Shown piece by piece: positions 35,728 through 47,740 of a stretch of 64,000 nucleotides of DNA (positions are counted from its first letter, which is position 1; every line of letters begins with the position of its first letter). The DNA comes from Zygnema cylindricum. Lineage: Eukaryota; Streptophyta; Zygnematophyceae; Zygnematales; Zygnemataceae. A model generated the notes under the pieces. That model was given only the letters and a program-made list of their open reading frames with translations. It had not been told where the DNA came from and did no database searches. The DNA is taken from positions 1 to 64,000 of the forward strand of contig JBBHKE010001581.1 in assembly GCA_037447655.1 (NCBI GenBank), read 5' to 3'. Position numbers and translations under genes: made by a program.

Positions 35728-36569
35728 TGTTGCTTTTAGAAAGCTTTAGTCCTCTCTATGTCTCAGCTGTGAGGGAGAAAGAGCTGCTCAGGACTTAAGT
35801 TATTTTTGGTTGAGTTCGGTTCAGTACTTACCAAGATAAGTGTGACAGTGAAGTTGGGAGTTCACGGTTCATTCACACTTGGGACACGCGTCGTCACTTG
35901 AGAGAAATGCGTGAGTATGTCCACCGTGGACGTACGGAAATTCGGTAGGACCACGAGAATTCGTGAAGTCAGTTCTACGGTGCCAAATCCTCTAATCGGA
36001 CGGCTAACAGCCGCCGCCAACAAATAATGACGAGGCGTGACTAGATCACTTTCACTTTACGTTGTCTAAACTTCGGTGTAAATATTTGGTAGAACAGAAT
36101 TTTGTCTGTTGTGAATTAGTTGTTTAGTATTGAGAATGTGGTTTATGACATACCTTTAGTACACAGGTATACTCACAGTATTTGTTGTGTTAGAATATTA
36201 GATGTACGGCTGGAATGCCTCCGTACAGCTTAGTGTAGTTTCGGTGTATAGAAGTAGGACTTAGTGAATTTTATTCATTAGGAATAAATGATATGAAAAC
36301 TGTATACTCAGTTTTATGAAATTTCATTTCTGCATATCTCACAGATCTGTAAGCGGAATTGATTGAAATTTTGTGTGTGTGTTCGTTTGTATGTTATCTA
36401 AATTGTGATAAATTTTGAAGACTATTGGATTACTGTAGTGAAGGTTATAATCTGTCAAAGTTGTTGATCAGCCATCGGTATTTGTGGAAGCTTCCTCTCT
36501 TGATTGTTCTACGATGACTACTGCTGCATCTTCTTCATCTTCAGTGCCAGCAGTTGTCTCAGAACAACA
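35728..36569 (+). repeat. Solo LTR S3 (family B), target duplication CATAC
   Basis: It runs TGTTGCTTTTAG to TCAGAACAACA and is flanked by exact CATAC at 35723-35727 and 36570-36574. It has the same subfamily sequence as solo LTR S1. It is nested in minus-strand S2. It contains ATG at about 36514 with the Ser-rich frame open to the LTR end. Confidence 0.92.
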
Positions 36570-39062
36570 CATACTAGCCGTACAGTATCTAACATCTACA
36601 TGAACAATTGTAAGGATACTCGAATAAGTCGAGGTATGTCAGTCTGAACAAGTATACACTAATAGACTAATTAGGAAGAAGACAAACCTCTATTGTACTG
36701 TATAATTACACCGACATGTCCGCAAAATCTACTAATGAATATGAATCTTAGTATGTCAAAAACTAAACAACCACTTAACTACCACTAAGCCACCATCATT
36801 ACTTAGGGTTTATCCTATTCATATTATCCGTAGCTGCGTCAGTTGCGTTGTCCGTATGGATCATATTATATTAACCGCATCTGCGTTGACTTGACTGCGT
36901 CGCAGCTCGGCCGTACGGGCGGCGCATATTCTTCCAAAATAACCACAACTGCGTTGTCTCTTCTGCTTCGCAGCTGCGCCATACCGGCGATGCCTATTAC
37001 AACATTTTGTTTATTCCACATCGGATCGCTTTGAGATCCGCCGTCCATTTGTCAGTGCTTCTTCATGCCATTTAATGAGTCTTTTACGTAACTTGAATTA
37101 TATCCGTACGTTAGCTCCCCAAATCCGTGAATCTATTTGAACCCCCATATTAAATGAAATTAGCAGTTACGCAAAAAATTTCACGTACGCACGAAACTGA
37201 CTTTTCAAAACAACAACATAATTCCAGGTTCAGGGGAGATCCAAGATAGAGGAGATAGCTCCACATACTTTTACGTCCTCCAAGGATACACAAGAGGAAC
37301 CAGAACCAGTATCCATGGATATGGGAGCCAAAGAGACAATGAGGAGAAACCTAAGACTTCCCTCCATTCCAACTTCGAATTTCGAGGGAGGTCGAAAGAA
37401 CAGCAAGAGGATACAGGAAAAACAAGCAGCTCATAAGGTAAGTAAACTATCTCACCCTGATGATCCTCAGTCATACTTGGAGGCAGTGAACTGTCCGAAG
37501 AAAGACAGTTGGGTTAGAGCCATAAATGATGAGATGACCTCCATCATGAAACCCAATACTTGGGAACTAGTGGAGTGTCCTACGGACTAAAAAACCTATT
37601 GGTTGTAAATGGGTATTTAAACTTAAACTGAACCCCAAATAATACTATTGAGAGTTATAATGCTTGTTTGGTAGCAAAGGGGTTCACCCAAAAGAAAGGG
37701 ATCGACTATGAGGAGACTTTTGCTCTAGTTGTTCGGTTCCCACCTGTAAGGATTCTTCTCAGTCTCCTAGGAGCGTAAGACATGGAGATACACCAGATGG
37801 ACATTAAGACCGCCTTCCTCACTAGTGAGTTAGAGGAAGAAACCTTCCTAAGACGGTCAGAGAGATTTGTGGAAAAAGGAGAAGAGAGCTAAGTATGCAT
37901 GCTCATAAAGTCTTATATGGACTAAAGCACGCTCCTCGCCAATGGAATAAGAAACTAAGTGAGTTTCTCACCAGTATGGGATATATCCGGATCAGTTTGG
38001 ACCATTCTATCTATATGTTTAAGGATGAGAATAATGTCATTTTTATTGCAATCTACGTTGATGATTTGCTAGTGTTAAGTGAATCTTTGGAAAAGATTAA
38101 AAAGTTAAAGAGAGATTTTAGAAGTAGATTTGACATGAAGGATTTATGGGAGGCGAGATATGTTTTGGGAATTCAAATAGAAAGAGGTAGAGGGAAAAAG
38201 ATTATGACACTTACTCAGAAAGAAGCAATAGGAAATATTCTTGAGAAATTCAAGATGGAAAAGGCAAATAGTTGTACCACTCCCGTAGACTTGAAAAAAG
38301 CAAGTGAGGGAAGTGTTGAAGGAGGAGTCATAATTTTAGAGGATCAAATTAGTCCAGAATGAAAGAGTTAATGGAGTCTATTTCTTAGAGGAACGTTGTA
38401 GGAAGTTTAATCTACTTTATGAACTGTACCAGGGCGGACATAGCGGCAGCAGTTGGAGTACTCAATAGAAGTCTTAATAATCTTAGGAAGAAAGACTAGG
38501 AGGCCGCAAAGAGGGTCATGAGATATTTGGGGGGAACAAGATAGTTATGGTTACATTTGGGAGGGGAGCACACTGACATCACTACTTGGAGTGATGCCAG
38601 TTTTGGGGATGCACCTATGATGCATTTCTAGGTATATATTGTATGTGGGGGAAGGTGCTTGCTGTTGGAGCAGCAAGCTACAAAAGGCGGTTGCTCAATC
38701 TACTATGGAGGCTGAGTACATGGCCTCTTGTTCTGCTGTGAAAGTGTTGATGTGGGTCAAGTCCTTGGTGCAAGAATTAGGGTATATGAAGAAGGGAGTG
38801 CATGAAGTATTTTGTGATAATCAAAATCCCATTGCACTAGCAGCCAATCCCAAACATCATTTCAAAGCAAAGCATATGGACATAAGATTAAGTATCGTGA
38901 GGGAAAAAGTTGAAAATAAAATTGTGAATCTTGTGTATAAGTCTGAAGAAGACATGGTGGTTAATATGATGACCAAGCCAATGCCCTCTCCCAAGTAAGA
39001 GTATAGTAGGGAAATATGTGGATTAAGAGAGAAGTTAAAATTAGACTAGAAAATAGGGGGAG

Positions 39063-40054
39063 TGTTGAAATCACTAGATTTATGAGGTATTTTTAGGTCT
39101 AAATAGCTTAGGGAAAAAGGAAAAGAAAAAGTGCAGCCAGTCTGCCTCCATCTCTTCTCTTTATCCCCTGTATTTGTTGTCGTCACCGAAGGAAAAAGAG
39201 GGTGATGGAGCCATGGGTGCCTTAGCTCCACAGGCAGTACAGAAGAGTGACATCAGTCACTTTGAACAAAAGGTTGAGTTTGGCAGGACTCGAACCTCCG
39301 ACCGGCGGATCGAGGTTTACCTGTCAGCTCTAACGAGTCTATCGTAGAAGTTCGTTAGAGTACATAGGGTGTGGTTTATATTTAATTGTTGTTTAGAGGA
39401 TCTAGTCCATTTAACGGAATTACGGATATAAAGCTTAGAGATCAGGTACACATAGGGCACGAACACGTCACGCACGAAACAAATGAACCAGACATTTATT
39501 TCGACGGCTAACATTAAAAGCCGATTTCGATCCAACAGCACATACCAATGCGAGATCCTCGAATGGCTGCTTTGGCGTTTTTAGGTGAGACTTGACTTGG
39601 CGCCACGTGGCAGGATGCCATTTGGAGGCGGAAATCCCAGGGAGCATAAGGGCAAGAAGAAAGAAGATAGGCGTCTAAGCGTCTACCAAATAGCCTTCTT
39701 GTACACAGGCCGTACAGAAAAGACACTGGCCATAGTACCTTTCCGTACTATATAGTCTTATGATTTCTTCAGACATTATTAGATAGGGGTTAGGAGAGAG
39801 GTTCAGTCCTTAGAGAATTCAACAGGTAACTCTCTCTTTGTAAGAGATTATATGTAAACTAGCATTTTTGCCGCTTGATATTTTTTATCAGTTGTTTGGT
39901 TGTTTTCTATGATTCTTTTTACTACACACGTAGGGGAGTCCAAGCTGCATAGGGGTGCATTCATATTGTAAGCTTGTCTACTTGAGCAGCAGTGGTTTTA
40001 GTTGAAAGTGGGTTAGCCAAAAGCTATGAAGAGGCTTCGTGAATTCTGTGATCT
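39063..40054 (+). repeat. E6 3' LTR, end truncated
   Basis: It follows AGGGGGAG and starts TGTTGAAATCACTAG. It holds the hairpin (39146-39212), an antisense tRNA-like segment (39273-39350, inverted B-box GGACTCGAACC at 39286-39296) and a CACGTG box (39604-39609). Similarity to other family A LTRs stops at GAATTCTGTGATCT, about 15-20 bp before the expected end, where minus-strand E7 begins. Confidence 0.82.
39273..39350 (-). other. tRNA-like segment in E6 LTR with exact B-box
   Basis: On the minus strand, GTTAGAGC (right half of a D-arm/A-box) is followed about 40 nt later by GGTCGGAGGTTCGAGTCCTG. GGTTCGAGTCC is a textbook Pol III B-box. The remaining cloverleaf is not convincing. The orientation is opposite to the element. 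Confidence 0.6.
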
Positions 40055-40555
40055 TGCTGTCCTAACTCATCATCTAAGACCACAACTCCCCTTTCTAAAC
40101 TCCCCTCATATCCCTTGTTTAAATCCATTAGAGTCAAACAACTATTTGCTTTATCCATTTGGAAATTTTCAAGCATGTTTCCTAATGCCTCTTTTTGAGG
40201 TTGTCTAATTACTTTCTTCTCTCTATCCCCCTCCATCCGAATCACCAAAATATATTTTGCTTCCCTCAAATCTTTCATTTCAAATCTACTATGTAGATCC
40301 TGTTTTAGTCCAATTTTTTTCTACATTAATCTACTCAAAACAAGCAAATCATCAACATAGATTGCAATGAAAATTTTGCCTGCGTCATCCTCAAATAGAT
40401 AGATGGAATGATCCGACCTGATTCAGACATATCCCAATTTTTTCAAAAACTCTTTCTATTTCTAGTTCAATTCGTGTGGAGCATGCTTGAGTCTAGTAAG
40501 GGACTTTAACAATCTACACACCTTGTTGTTTTCTCCATTTTTCCACATATCCTTT
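40055..40555 (-). pseudogene. E7 RT fragment, part 1 (left of C1)
   Basis: Minus-strand family A RT. From 40555 leftward it reads the codons after QPKG, then LKHAP (near 40475), a DDLLVLS-like stretch and ILVIRMEGDR (near 40230), ending after LDDELG near 40056. It joins E6 LTR sequence without an LTR of its own. Its N-terminal continuation lies at 46619-46712 beyond C1. Confidence 0.8.
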
Positions 40556-41424
40556 TGTTGATTTTGGAAAGCTTTAAGACTTAGTAAATTAGTGTTACGG
40601 CAAAAAAAATGAATATGTAGCGTAAAAGGACACGCCTCGCCATTTAAGGACAGAACGAGTATTTTGGAATGGCACCGACACTCACATACGCGTGTCACAC
40701 ATCAAACGGAACAAAGCAGTTGCGACGCAGATTGGATAAAGCAACTGCGACGCACATTGAACAAAGCAGTTGCGACGCAAATGGGACAAAGCAGTTGCGG
40801 TTATTTTGGATATAACTTGTACAGGACGACGCAGCTGCGACGAAGTAGTGGTGATGATGAATCAAGTCAACGGACGAGATTCATAAGAAGAATAGCAAGT
40901 AGCTAGCCGGCGGGAAGTATTTCTACAATCACTTAGTAAAGACTCTCAGTAGTATTGAATGTAAAGTGGTAGATTAGTTTTAGCGTGATTATGAGTAATC
41001 ATATCTTACTGGTAGTTTTGTGTTTTGGACGTATCTCTTACGAACACCTGTATCCGCGGTACAACATTATGTAATAGGACATCTAAGAGTAGATACTCAC
41101 TCCGAGTATAAGACTTAGGACTTAGAACGTTTTATGTATCTAGATTTCCAGACTGTGAAATCTGTTGACTGTTTTTGGGAAACTTCTAAGTTACATATCT
41201 TGGTGTTTGTTGGAGAAATTGTCTTGAAACTTTGGGATTTGTCAGTCTTTATGGTATTCTATAGTGTGGTATAGTTTGAAGCAGTTTGAGCATTTGTATC
41301 AGATTTGGTAAGCTGTAGAAAACAACTTTTTGATAGGATTCTTGATAAGCTTCTGTGAGTGAATCATGTCTACTTCTACTACTACTGCTGCTCCTCCACC
41401 TGCACCAGTGGTCGTAGAACAATA
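40556..41424 (+). repeat. C1 5' LTR
   Basis: It runs TGTTGATTTTGGAAAGC to GTAGAACAATA (869 bp). U3 has four 25-bp tandem units with core GCARYTGCGACGCA (40711-40810). The LTR encodes the first gag codons from ATG 41366. One base change creates TAG where the last LTR codon meets the primer site. Confidence 0.9.
40711..40810 (+). repeat. Four 25-bp repeats in C1 5' LTR U3
   Basis: Units start at 40711, 40736, 40761 and 40786, each like ACAAAGCAGTTGCGACGCA plus a 6-bp tail. The same array is in the other family C LTRs at 45912-46010 and 51294-51395. Its position in U3 suggests multiple binding sites for one factor; this is inference. Confidence 0.85.
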
Positions 41425-44400
41425 GGTTATGGGCCTGTCATTGAGAATTCCTATCTGTTTCGGGGAGAAATATGTTTATTAAGCAGATATGGTAGAGACT
41501 CACTTTGAAAATGTTAACCTTTTGGATATTTTCGATGGTTTGCTGGCGGAAACAAATCCATCTTGGTCAAAGAAAACTTTGCAAGCTCGATCTATTCTGA
41601 AGTTCTGTGTTTCACAAAACTTAGCTATGCCTCGGATAAAAATGAAAAAGGCGATCGATATCTGGAAGTCTCCAAAAGATGATTTTGAAAAGGCTATCGT
41701 CCAAAAAAAACTATTTTTGGTAGGCCAAATTTGGGACTATAAACACACAGGCGGCACAATGGATAAATATGGAAACAAGTTTCAAATTATAATAAACTCT
41801 CATGCTTGTGCAGGTGGTTTATTTCATCAGTTTTAACAAGTTGTATTGCTAATGAGAGGTCTTCCTAATGGTATGAAAGCATCGTCTGATAGGCTGAAAC
41901 AGAAAGACAAAGCTAGATGCACTTTACAGTTAGCTATTAATTTGATATTAGAAAAGGAAGTTGATTGAAAAATTCTTAGTGCAGAGTAGCAAGAAGAGGC
42001 TTTCAATTTAGACTTTGAGAGAAAAGGTCAGTTTAATCAACAGAGAAATCCATTTAATCAACAGAATCAATTCAGACAGTTTAATCAGGGGGAAATAGAC
42101 AATCAAACAATACATGTTTTTATTGTACTTAAAGAGGTCATGGATATAAGTTCTCTCCTAAGCTTAAAATGGCTAACGATATAGGTTTATCCAGGCCGAG
42201 ACGGCAACAAAGTCAATTTCACAAAAACTTTACGAGGCCAACACCTCGACGAAATACACTATTTTTGCCTTCTTCGTCACTCAAAGACGAGACTCTGACC
42301 TTTTCTGAGGAGGATGAAACGGATCTTTTTGCAATGGCAGCAGCAATGGAGGGCCCAAAGGACCCTAGATGGATAATTGATACAGGAGCATTAGCGTACA
42401 TGTGCTAGAACAATGCTATCTTCAAAAATCTGAAATCAACGCTGGAGAAAAATATTCATTATGCTTGTGGAATGAGTGTTCAGACTTATGCTGTGGGTGA
42501 TGTATCTTTGCTAGTTGATGTAAAGGGAAAAACAATTGAAAGGACCTTTCAAATGTCTTATTTGTGCCTGACTTTAAGAAAAATATGGTTTTTACGTCAT
42601 TGGTAGAGAGTAAAGGTTTTGAGGACAATTTGAACAATGGTCGTCAAGTTCTTAGCAAAAATGGCAGGGTAGCAGTTACAAGTACTACAGATAGTAGCAA
42701 GATGTACCGCATGGATATGACCTATACCAAAAAGAATGATGTTATGTACTCCGGTGTTTTGCATTCAGATGAGTTGTGGCATAAAAGATTAGGCCATGTA
42801 AATTATGATAGCTTGAAAAAAATGGTACTTGTTGGCAAAGTAGATGGTCTCTCGATCACAGATCAACAGCCTAAAAAGTGTGATGGCTGCGTTTGAGGCA
42901 ACATCCACATACTGCCATTTCTTAAGGAGTCTGAGTATCGGTCAACCAGACTTTTACAACAAATTCATTCGGATGTTTTTGGTCTTGCAAAGGTACCTTT
43001 TGTCGGGGGGATGAAATATATGGTCACCTTCATAGATGATTTTTCCAAGTTTACAAAATTATTCTTCATAAAAGAAAAGAGCGAAGTGTTTGGTCACTTC
43101 AAACAATACAAAGCTTGGGTGGAAAAACTCCATAGTTTACCAATTTTGGAGTTCAGATCAGACAATGGTGGCGAATATACGTCAAAGGAATTTGAAAATT
43201 TTTTATTTCATGAAGGTATAAGTCATCTTAAAACTATGCCGTATTCACCGGCACAAAACGGGGTCTCCGAGAGGTGAAATAGAACTCTCACAAAGAGCAC
43301 CAAGTTGATGCTTGCAGATAAGAATGTGGATCTGAAATTCTAGGTTGAGGCTCTAAATTGTGCATTTTATATTAAAAAAAAGATAGGATCAAAATCGGTA
43401 GAGACAACTCCTTACAAGATCTGGACAGGTAGGAAACCGGATGTCACTCATTTCAAGGTCTTTGGTAGTAAATGCTTTATCTTAGATACATCTAATGATA
43501 CATGGAAAATGGAACCAAAAGGATTACCGAGTATTTTATTAGGATATGATGATCACTCAAAAGGTTATCGAGTCTTTGTGTTTGAAAGGCATAAGAGAGT
43601 TGTAGCAAAAAACATAGTTGTAAAAGATGAACAGAACTCGATAGATCTATTTGATATAACGGAGCAGCAAAAGCAACAAAAAGAATAGGAATATGTCATT
43701 TTAGATTGCGCTCTTGAAATTGTAGCGCAGATATATAATTCTCCTATAGTACCCTAAGAGTCACGAAATCTACAAGTTCCTCAACAAGTTTAGTTCCAAC
43801 CAGACCAACAGCGCACAATGCAAACAAATCGCAACCAACGCAATCAGCGCAATGCGCGGGATCCGACAATCTCAGCTTCAATATTTTCGAGGGGAAGAAG
43901 ATTGAGCAGACGGCTGCAAGGAAGCTCTCACTTTGCCTGCTCGACAGCCTCTGGGGGGCCTCTGACCATCCGAGAGGCCTTCTCATCACAGGAGCGGAAT
44001 CACTAAATCGAGGAAGTAAACGACGAAATGAAGTCGATCGTGAGGGCTCAGACATGAGAGTTTATGGACCTACCTCCGGACAAAAAAACGATCGGCAGCA
44101 AAAGGGTGTTCAAGGTGAAGTTAAACCCCGATAACATTATTGAGCGATATAAGGCCAAACTTGTTGCAAAGGGATATAATCAAAAGGAAGGAGTTGATTT
44201 TGAAGAAACATTTTTTTTCGGTTGTAAGATTTTCGACAGTAAGGATTGTACTTTCCCTAACTGCTATAGAAGATATGGAAATACTTCGAATGGATGTTAT
44301 GATAACTCCTCTTTATGGAGAACTAGAGGAGACCATTTACATGCAGCAGCCTGAAATGTATACTTGGATTTGCTTCCGCTAACATGTCTGATAATGGCTC

Positions 44401-45588
44401 AGCTCCTATTGCAAGTGCTTCTATTAGCCCTAGTGCTCCACCTGCTCCTGCTGGTGCAAGTGTGACTCCTAGTGGGAGTGGATCACAACCGAGTCTTAAT
44501 GCCCATGACCTTCAACAGACCAGTCTAGGATTTTAAAGGATAAGTTCTGATCACTCTGTCTACGTTCTAAAGGGTGAAAATGGGATAGTTTATATAGCGG
44601 TGTATATAGATGATTTACTATTAATCAGCAAATCAATGGTTGAAATTAACAAAATCAAGACTGCTCTAAACTCACGGTTCGAGATGAAAGACCTTGGTGA
44701 GGCAAAGTATATTCTGGGAATCCAGGTAGAGAGGGATAGAAATAAGAAAGTAATCAAATTAACTCAAAAAGAGGCTATTGGAAACATGTTAGATGAGTAT
44801 GGAATTGGGGGGGCAAAAAGATGTCTAACTCCAATGGAGTTTTGGCAGAAGTTAGAGGGAGAAGAGACAGGACTAGGTGTCATTGTTAGCGAGTATTTAG
44901 AGTCAGGGGTGAATGATCCTATGACACTAATACCTTATAGACAGATAGTGGGAAGCTTAATATATTTCATGAACTATACCTGCAATGACATTGCTGCAGC
45001 AGTTGGGGTACTGAGCAGAAGTCTAGAGAATCCGAGAAAATCTGATTTTGATGCAGCAAGGAGAGTCTTAAGATATTTAGCAGGAACAAAAGACCTCAAA
45101 CTCAAGCTAGGCGGAGGAGAAGTGAAGTTGTAAACGTGGAGTGATGCAAGCTATGGCGACATGCCAAGCCAGAAATCCACTACGGGATTCGTTTTGCACT
45201 GGGGAACGCAACGTGCTGTTGGAGCAGAAAACTTCAAAAGGTTACAGCGTAGTCCACAATGGAGTCAGAATATATGGCAGCAAGCTAGGCCGTCAAAGAA
45301 CTCTTATGGGTAAAATCCATTTTGCTATTACTAGGATACATGCAGGTTGGTCCACAGGTGATCTGGTGTGATAACCAGGCTGCCATTGCCATTGCCTCTA
45401 ACCCGAGTCACCACTTCAAGAGTAAGCACATGGATGTGAGATTACACTTTATAAGAGAAAAAGTGTTCTCTAGGGTGATTATATTATGCTATCTATCATA
45501 TACAAAAATTATTGCTGACATGCTTAGTAAAGCCCTTCGTACTCCTAAGTTGAAGTTTTATAGGGATGTAGTAGGATTGAGTGAATAG
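41366..45588 (+). pseudogene. C1 gag-pol polyprotein (broken)
   Basis: The LTR-encoded start at 41366 is followed by a stop at 41423. Gag continues (41489-41836) with FNQQ-type repeats near 42030. The protease motif DTGA lies near 42378. The integrase zinc domain spans 42564-42896 (HKRLGHVNYD), and the core spans 43011-43277 (FIDDFS, RSDNGGEYTS). The integrase C-terminal region runs to about 43700, and a linker to 44010. The start of RT is at 44064-44360. A foreign block covers 44364-44520, then RT resumes (YIDD near 44600) and RNase H ends at 45588 (YRDVVGLSE). Stops and frameshifts occur throughout. Confidence 0.88.
44364..44520 (+). other. Foreign block in C1 RT resembling another gag start
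   Basis: It replaces about 110 bp of RT that C2 retains (around LKQAPRQWN). It reads a short leader and then an ATG frame at 44384 coding MSDNGSAPIASASISPSAP and more Ser/Pro/Gly-rich residues. This is the composition of an N-terminal copia gag. It is not found elsewhere in the window. Confidence 0.6.
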
Positions 45589-45756
45589 CTGAGTTACTCC
45601 ACTACGATATTGCCATGCTGCGCTAATCCAAAAATTAGGGTGTAGTGGGACTAGGTGACTAGGTGTTTTGATGCGTTGCTATGCTACCATGTTGCGTTGC
45701 TATGCTGTTTTTTTGCGCCAGTATCACATCGCAGAAAGTTTAAATCTTTAGGGGAG

Positions 45757-46618
45757 TGTTGATTTTGGAAAGCTTTAAGTCTCAATAAATTAGTGTTACG
45801 GCAAAAAAATTGAATATGTAGGGTTAAAGGACACGCGTCGCCATTTAGGGACAGAACAGGTATTTTGGAATGGCACCGACACTCACATACGCGTGTCACA
45901 CATCGAACGGAACAAAGCAGTTGCGACGCAAATTGGATAAAGCAACTGCGACGCAGATTGAACAAAACAATTTCGACGCAAATGGGACAAAGCAGTTGTG
46001 GTTTTTTTGGATGTAACTTTTACGGGAGGACGCAGCTGCGACGAAGTAGTGGTGATGATGAATCGAGTAAACCGACAAGATTCATAAGAAGAACAGCGAA
46101 TAACTAGCCAGCGGCAAGTATTTGTACAATCACTCAGTATAGACTCTCAGTAGTATTGATTATACAGTGGTAGATTAGTTTTAGCGTAATTAGGAGTACC
46201 TATATCTTAATGGTAGTTTTGTGTTTTGGACGTATCGCTGAAGAACACCTGTATCCGCGGTACAACATTATGTAATAGGACAACTTAGAGTAGATACTCA
46301 CTACGAGTATAAGACCTAGGACTTAAAACGTTTTATGTATCCAGACTTCTAGATTGTGAAATCTGCAGACTGACTGTTTTAATTTCTGAGTTAGAGATCT
46401 TGGTGTATGCTAAATCAATTGTGCTGAAACTTTGGGAGTTGTTATTGTTTATGGTATTCTATACTGTGTTTGAAGGAGTTTGAGCCTTTTTATCAGATTT
46501 GGTAAGCTGTAAAAAACAACTATTTGATAGGATTGTTGATAAGCTTCTGTGATTGAATCATGTGTACTTCTACTACTACTGCTGCTGCTCCACATGCACC
46601 GGTGGTTGTAGAACAACA
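45757..46618 (+). repeat. C1 3' LTR
   Basis: It follows TTTAGGGGAG and runs TGTTGATTTTGGAAAGC to GTAGAACAACA. The 25-bp array is at 45912-46010. Between the end of RNase H and this LTR (45589-45756) lie GCTATGCTGCC-like short repeats. Confidence 0.9.
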
Positions 46619-46712
46619 CCTTTTGGTTGTCGCATGAAGATTTCTTCTTCCAATTCTACGTGCAAGAAAGTTGTTTTGATGTCCATCTGATCCACTTCTA
46701 TGCGTCTTCCAT
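46619..46712 (-). pseudogene. E7 RT fragment, part 2 (right of C1)
   Basis: The minus strand reads DQMDIKTTFLH and then RQPKG up to the C1 insertion point, in frame with part 1 if one CCTTT is removed. Similarity to RT stops near 46712 at TGCTACTTACAG on the minus strand. Confidence 0.8.
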
Positions 46713-47338
46713 GCTGTAAGTAGCATTCAATTATTGAAATTTTCGTAAAATTCGTAGTTTTCGTTTGCGGATGTAAATGTACGAAAAAAAGTGTACGAAA
46801 TTTCAAAAAGGTTGAAAGTACACCGTGAATCGCTATTTAAGTTAAGAAATCGATGCACATTCCCATGTTTTTAGGGTAGCCACGATTGTCTTTGTTCATA
46901 TATTCGACGCTTGAACATGTGAGAACAGGTTAGCGCGATTATCCCTCGTCTTTATGTCTTTGGAATCAAATCTGAGCACGCTTTCCCGTGCGACGCACTC
47001 AATTTCACCTGTCGACGCTATTATCCCACACTTATTCTGTACGCCTGTACGAGAAAATGAAAAAATGAGCAGTTCTTTTACGAAATGACACATTTTGTAC
47101 ATTACACTATCTAGAAATATTCGACATCAAAGTAATTGACGCTAGGTAAACAGTTCCAATATTAACGTAATTTTTTCTTTTTATTTAGGGTGAAGTTCCA
47201 TTATGGAAAAAATGAGGTTGTTTACCGATGGCTGTACTGTTTCATACAATGCGTACCAATTTTCTTTTTTTGTATCACATTACATGTTTTACACAGTAAA
47301 GCATTTTCTTGACGAGTAAAAAAGTAAANNNNNNNNNN
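46713..47338. other. Unassigned AT-rich sequence ending in an assembly gap
   Basis: No coding similarity is visible. The first 45 bp recur at 52096-52140, the right flank of C2. TACACCGTGAATCGCTATT at 46832 is shared with 17231. Ten N at 47329-47338 mark a gap of unknown true size. This may be a decayed non-coding transposon. Confidence 0.5.
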
Positions 47339-47740
47339 CTATTTATTTCGTCCGGTGCTAAAAGTACAACTGTTTCTATGCCCTCAATATCGTAATCCAG
47401 TTAAATGGAATTCCCTACCTGTAACTATATAAATATCTTTCAAACCCTATATGTACTAGCACTAGCCCTAGACTAAATGGACAAAGCTAACGACTACGGG
47501 ACGGTTTACCGACGGTAGGTTCCAGGATCAATTCCTGGGTCCGTCAAATACCATTTTGGTAAACATACCTATATTATCTATTCCTGTCTCTCTGGAGAGC
47601 TTAGGCAGCCATGGCTCTAGCTCCCTCTCTAGCCTTCAGTGACTACGACAAGTGTAGGGGCTTGGAGAAGGGAGTCAGGGGCAGACTGCCTCTACTCTTT
47701 TCTATCTAATAAAGACCTAGAAAATACCCAAATATCAACA
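47339..47740 (-). repeat. E8: 5' part of a family A LTR
   Basis: On the minus strand it starts TGTTGATATTTGGGTATTTTC at 47740. It holds the hairpin (47615-47679) and, on the plus strand, a tRNA-like segment (47475-47547) with a perfect T-arm-like CCAGG-ATCAATT-CCTGG (47522-47538). It ends at the assembly gap, so the rest of the LTR or element is unknown. It abuts C2 protease codons at 47741. Confidence 0.8.
47475..47547 (+). other. tRNA-like segment in E8 LTR
   Basis: An A-box-like AATGGACAAAGCTAACG is followed by GGTTCCAGGATCAATTCC with a perfect 5-bp stem and 7-nt loop. The loop begins with A as in initiator tRNA-Met. The sequence is antisense to the element. Confidence 0.6.

Larger units (their letters stand above)
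35341..37215 (-). repeat. Solo LTR S2 (minus strand), split by S3
   Basis: On the minus strand it starts TGTTGTTTTGAAAAGTC at 37215 and ends CTATGGACAACA at 35341. The flanks ACAGT (35336-35340) and ACATA (37216-37220) look like a decayed 5-bp duplication, and E6 coding resumes beyond. It holds a direct duplication of 65 bp (35451-35580) and CTGCGACGCAG-like motifs near 36830-36990. A short ATG frame at its end stays open to the LTR end, as in families B and C. Confidence 0.78.
33721..39055 (+). pseudogene. E6 gag-pol polyprotein (broken, interrupted)
   Basis: It begins inside the gag zinc knuckle, with a sequence matching E3 KKPGHFIADC shifted in frame. The protease relic is NSSAFMHMC (about 33978). 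The integrase zinc domain is at 34301-34555 and the core relic at 34560-35032 (EQNVVPERFN). The linker is cut at 35340 by a minus-strand solo LTR and resumes at about 37216. RT spans about 37600-38370 with YVDD intact (near 38058). RNase H ends near 38998 (WCSS..MEAEYMAS). The 5' LTR and N-terminal gag are missing, as expected if E3/E5 LTR recombination removed them. Confidence 0.84.
40556..46618 (+). mobile_element. C1: copia element, family C, target duplication CCTTT
   Basis: C1 has LTRs at 40556-41424 and 45757-46618, a primer site and all domains in order. The exact duplication CCTTT is at 40551-40555 and 46619-46623. It is inserted in E7 RT codons. Part of RT is replaced by foreign sequence (44364-44520), so the copy is defective. 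Confidence 0.93.

Noticed and set aside
40711-40810. CRISPR-like array
   Set aside because: The units are direct repeats without unique spacers, in a eukaryotic LTR.
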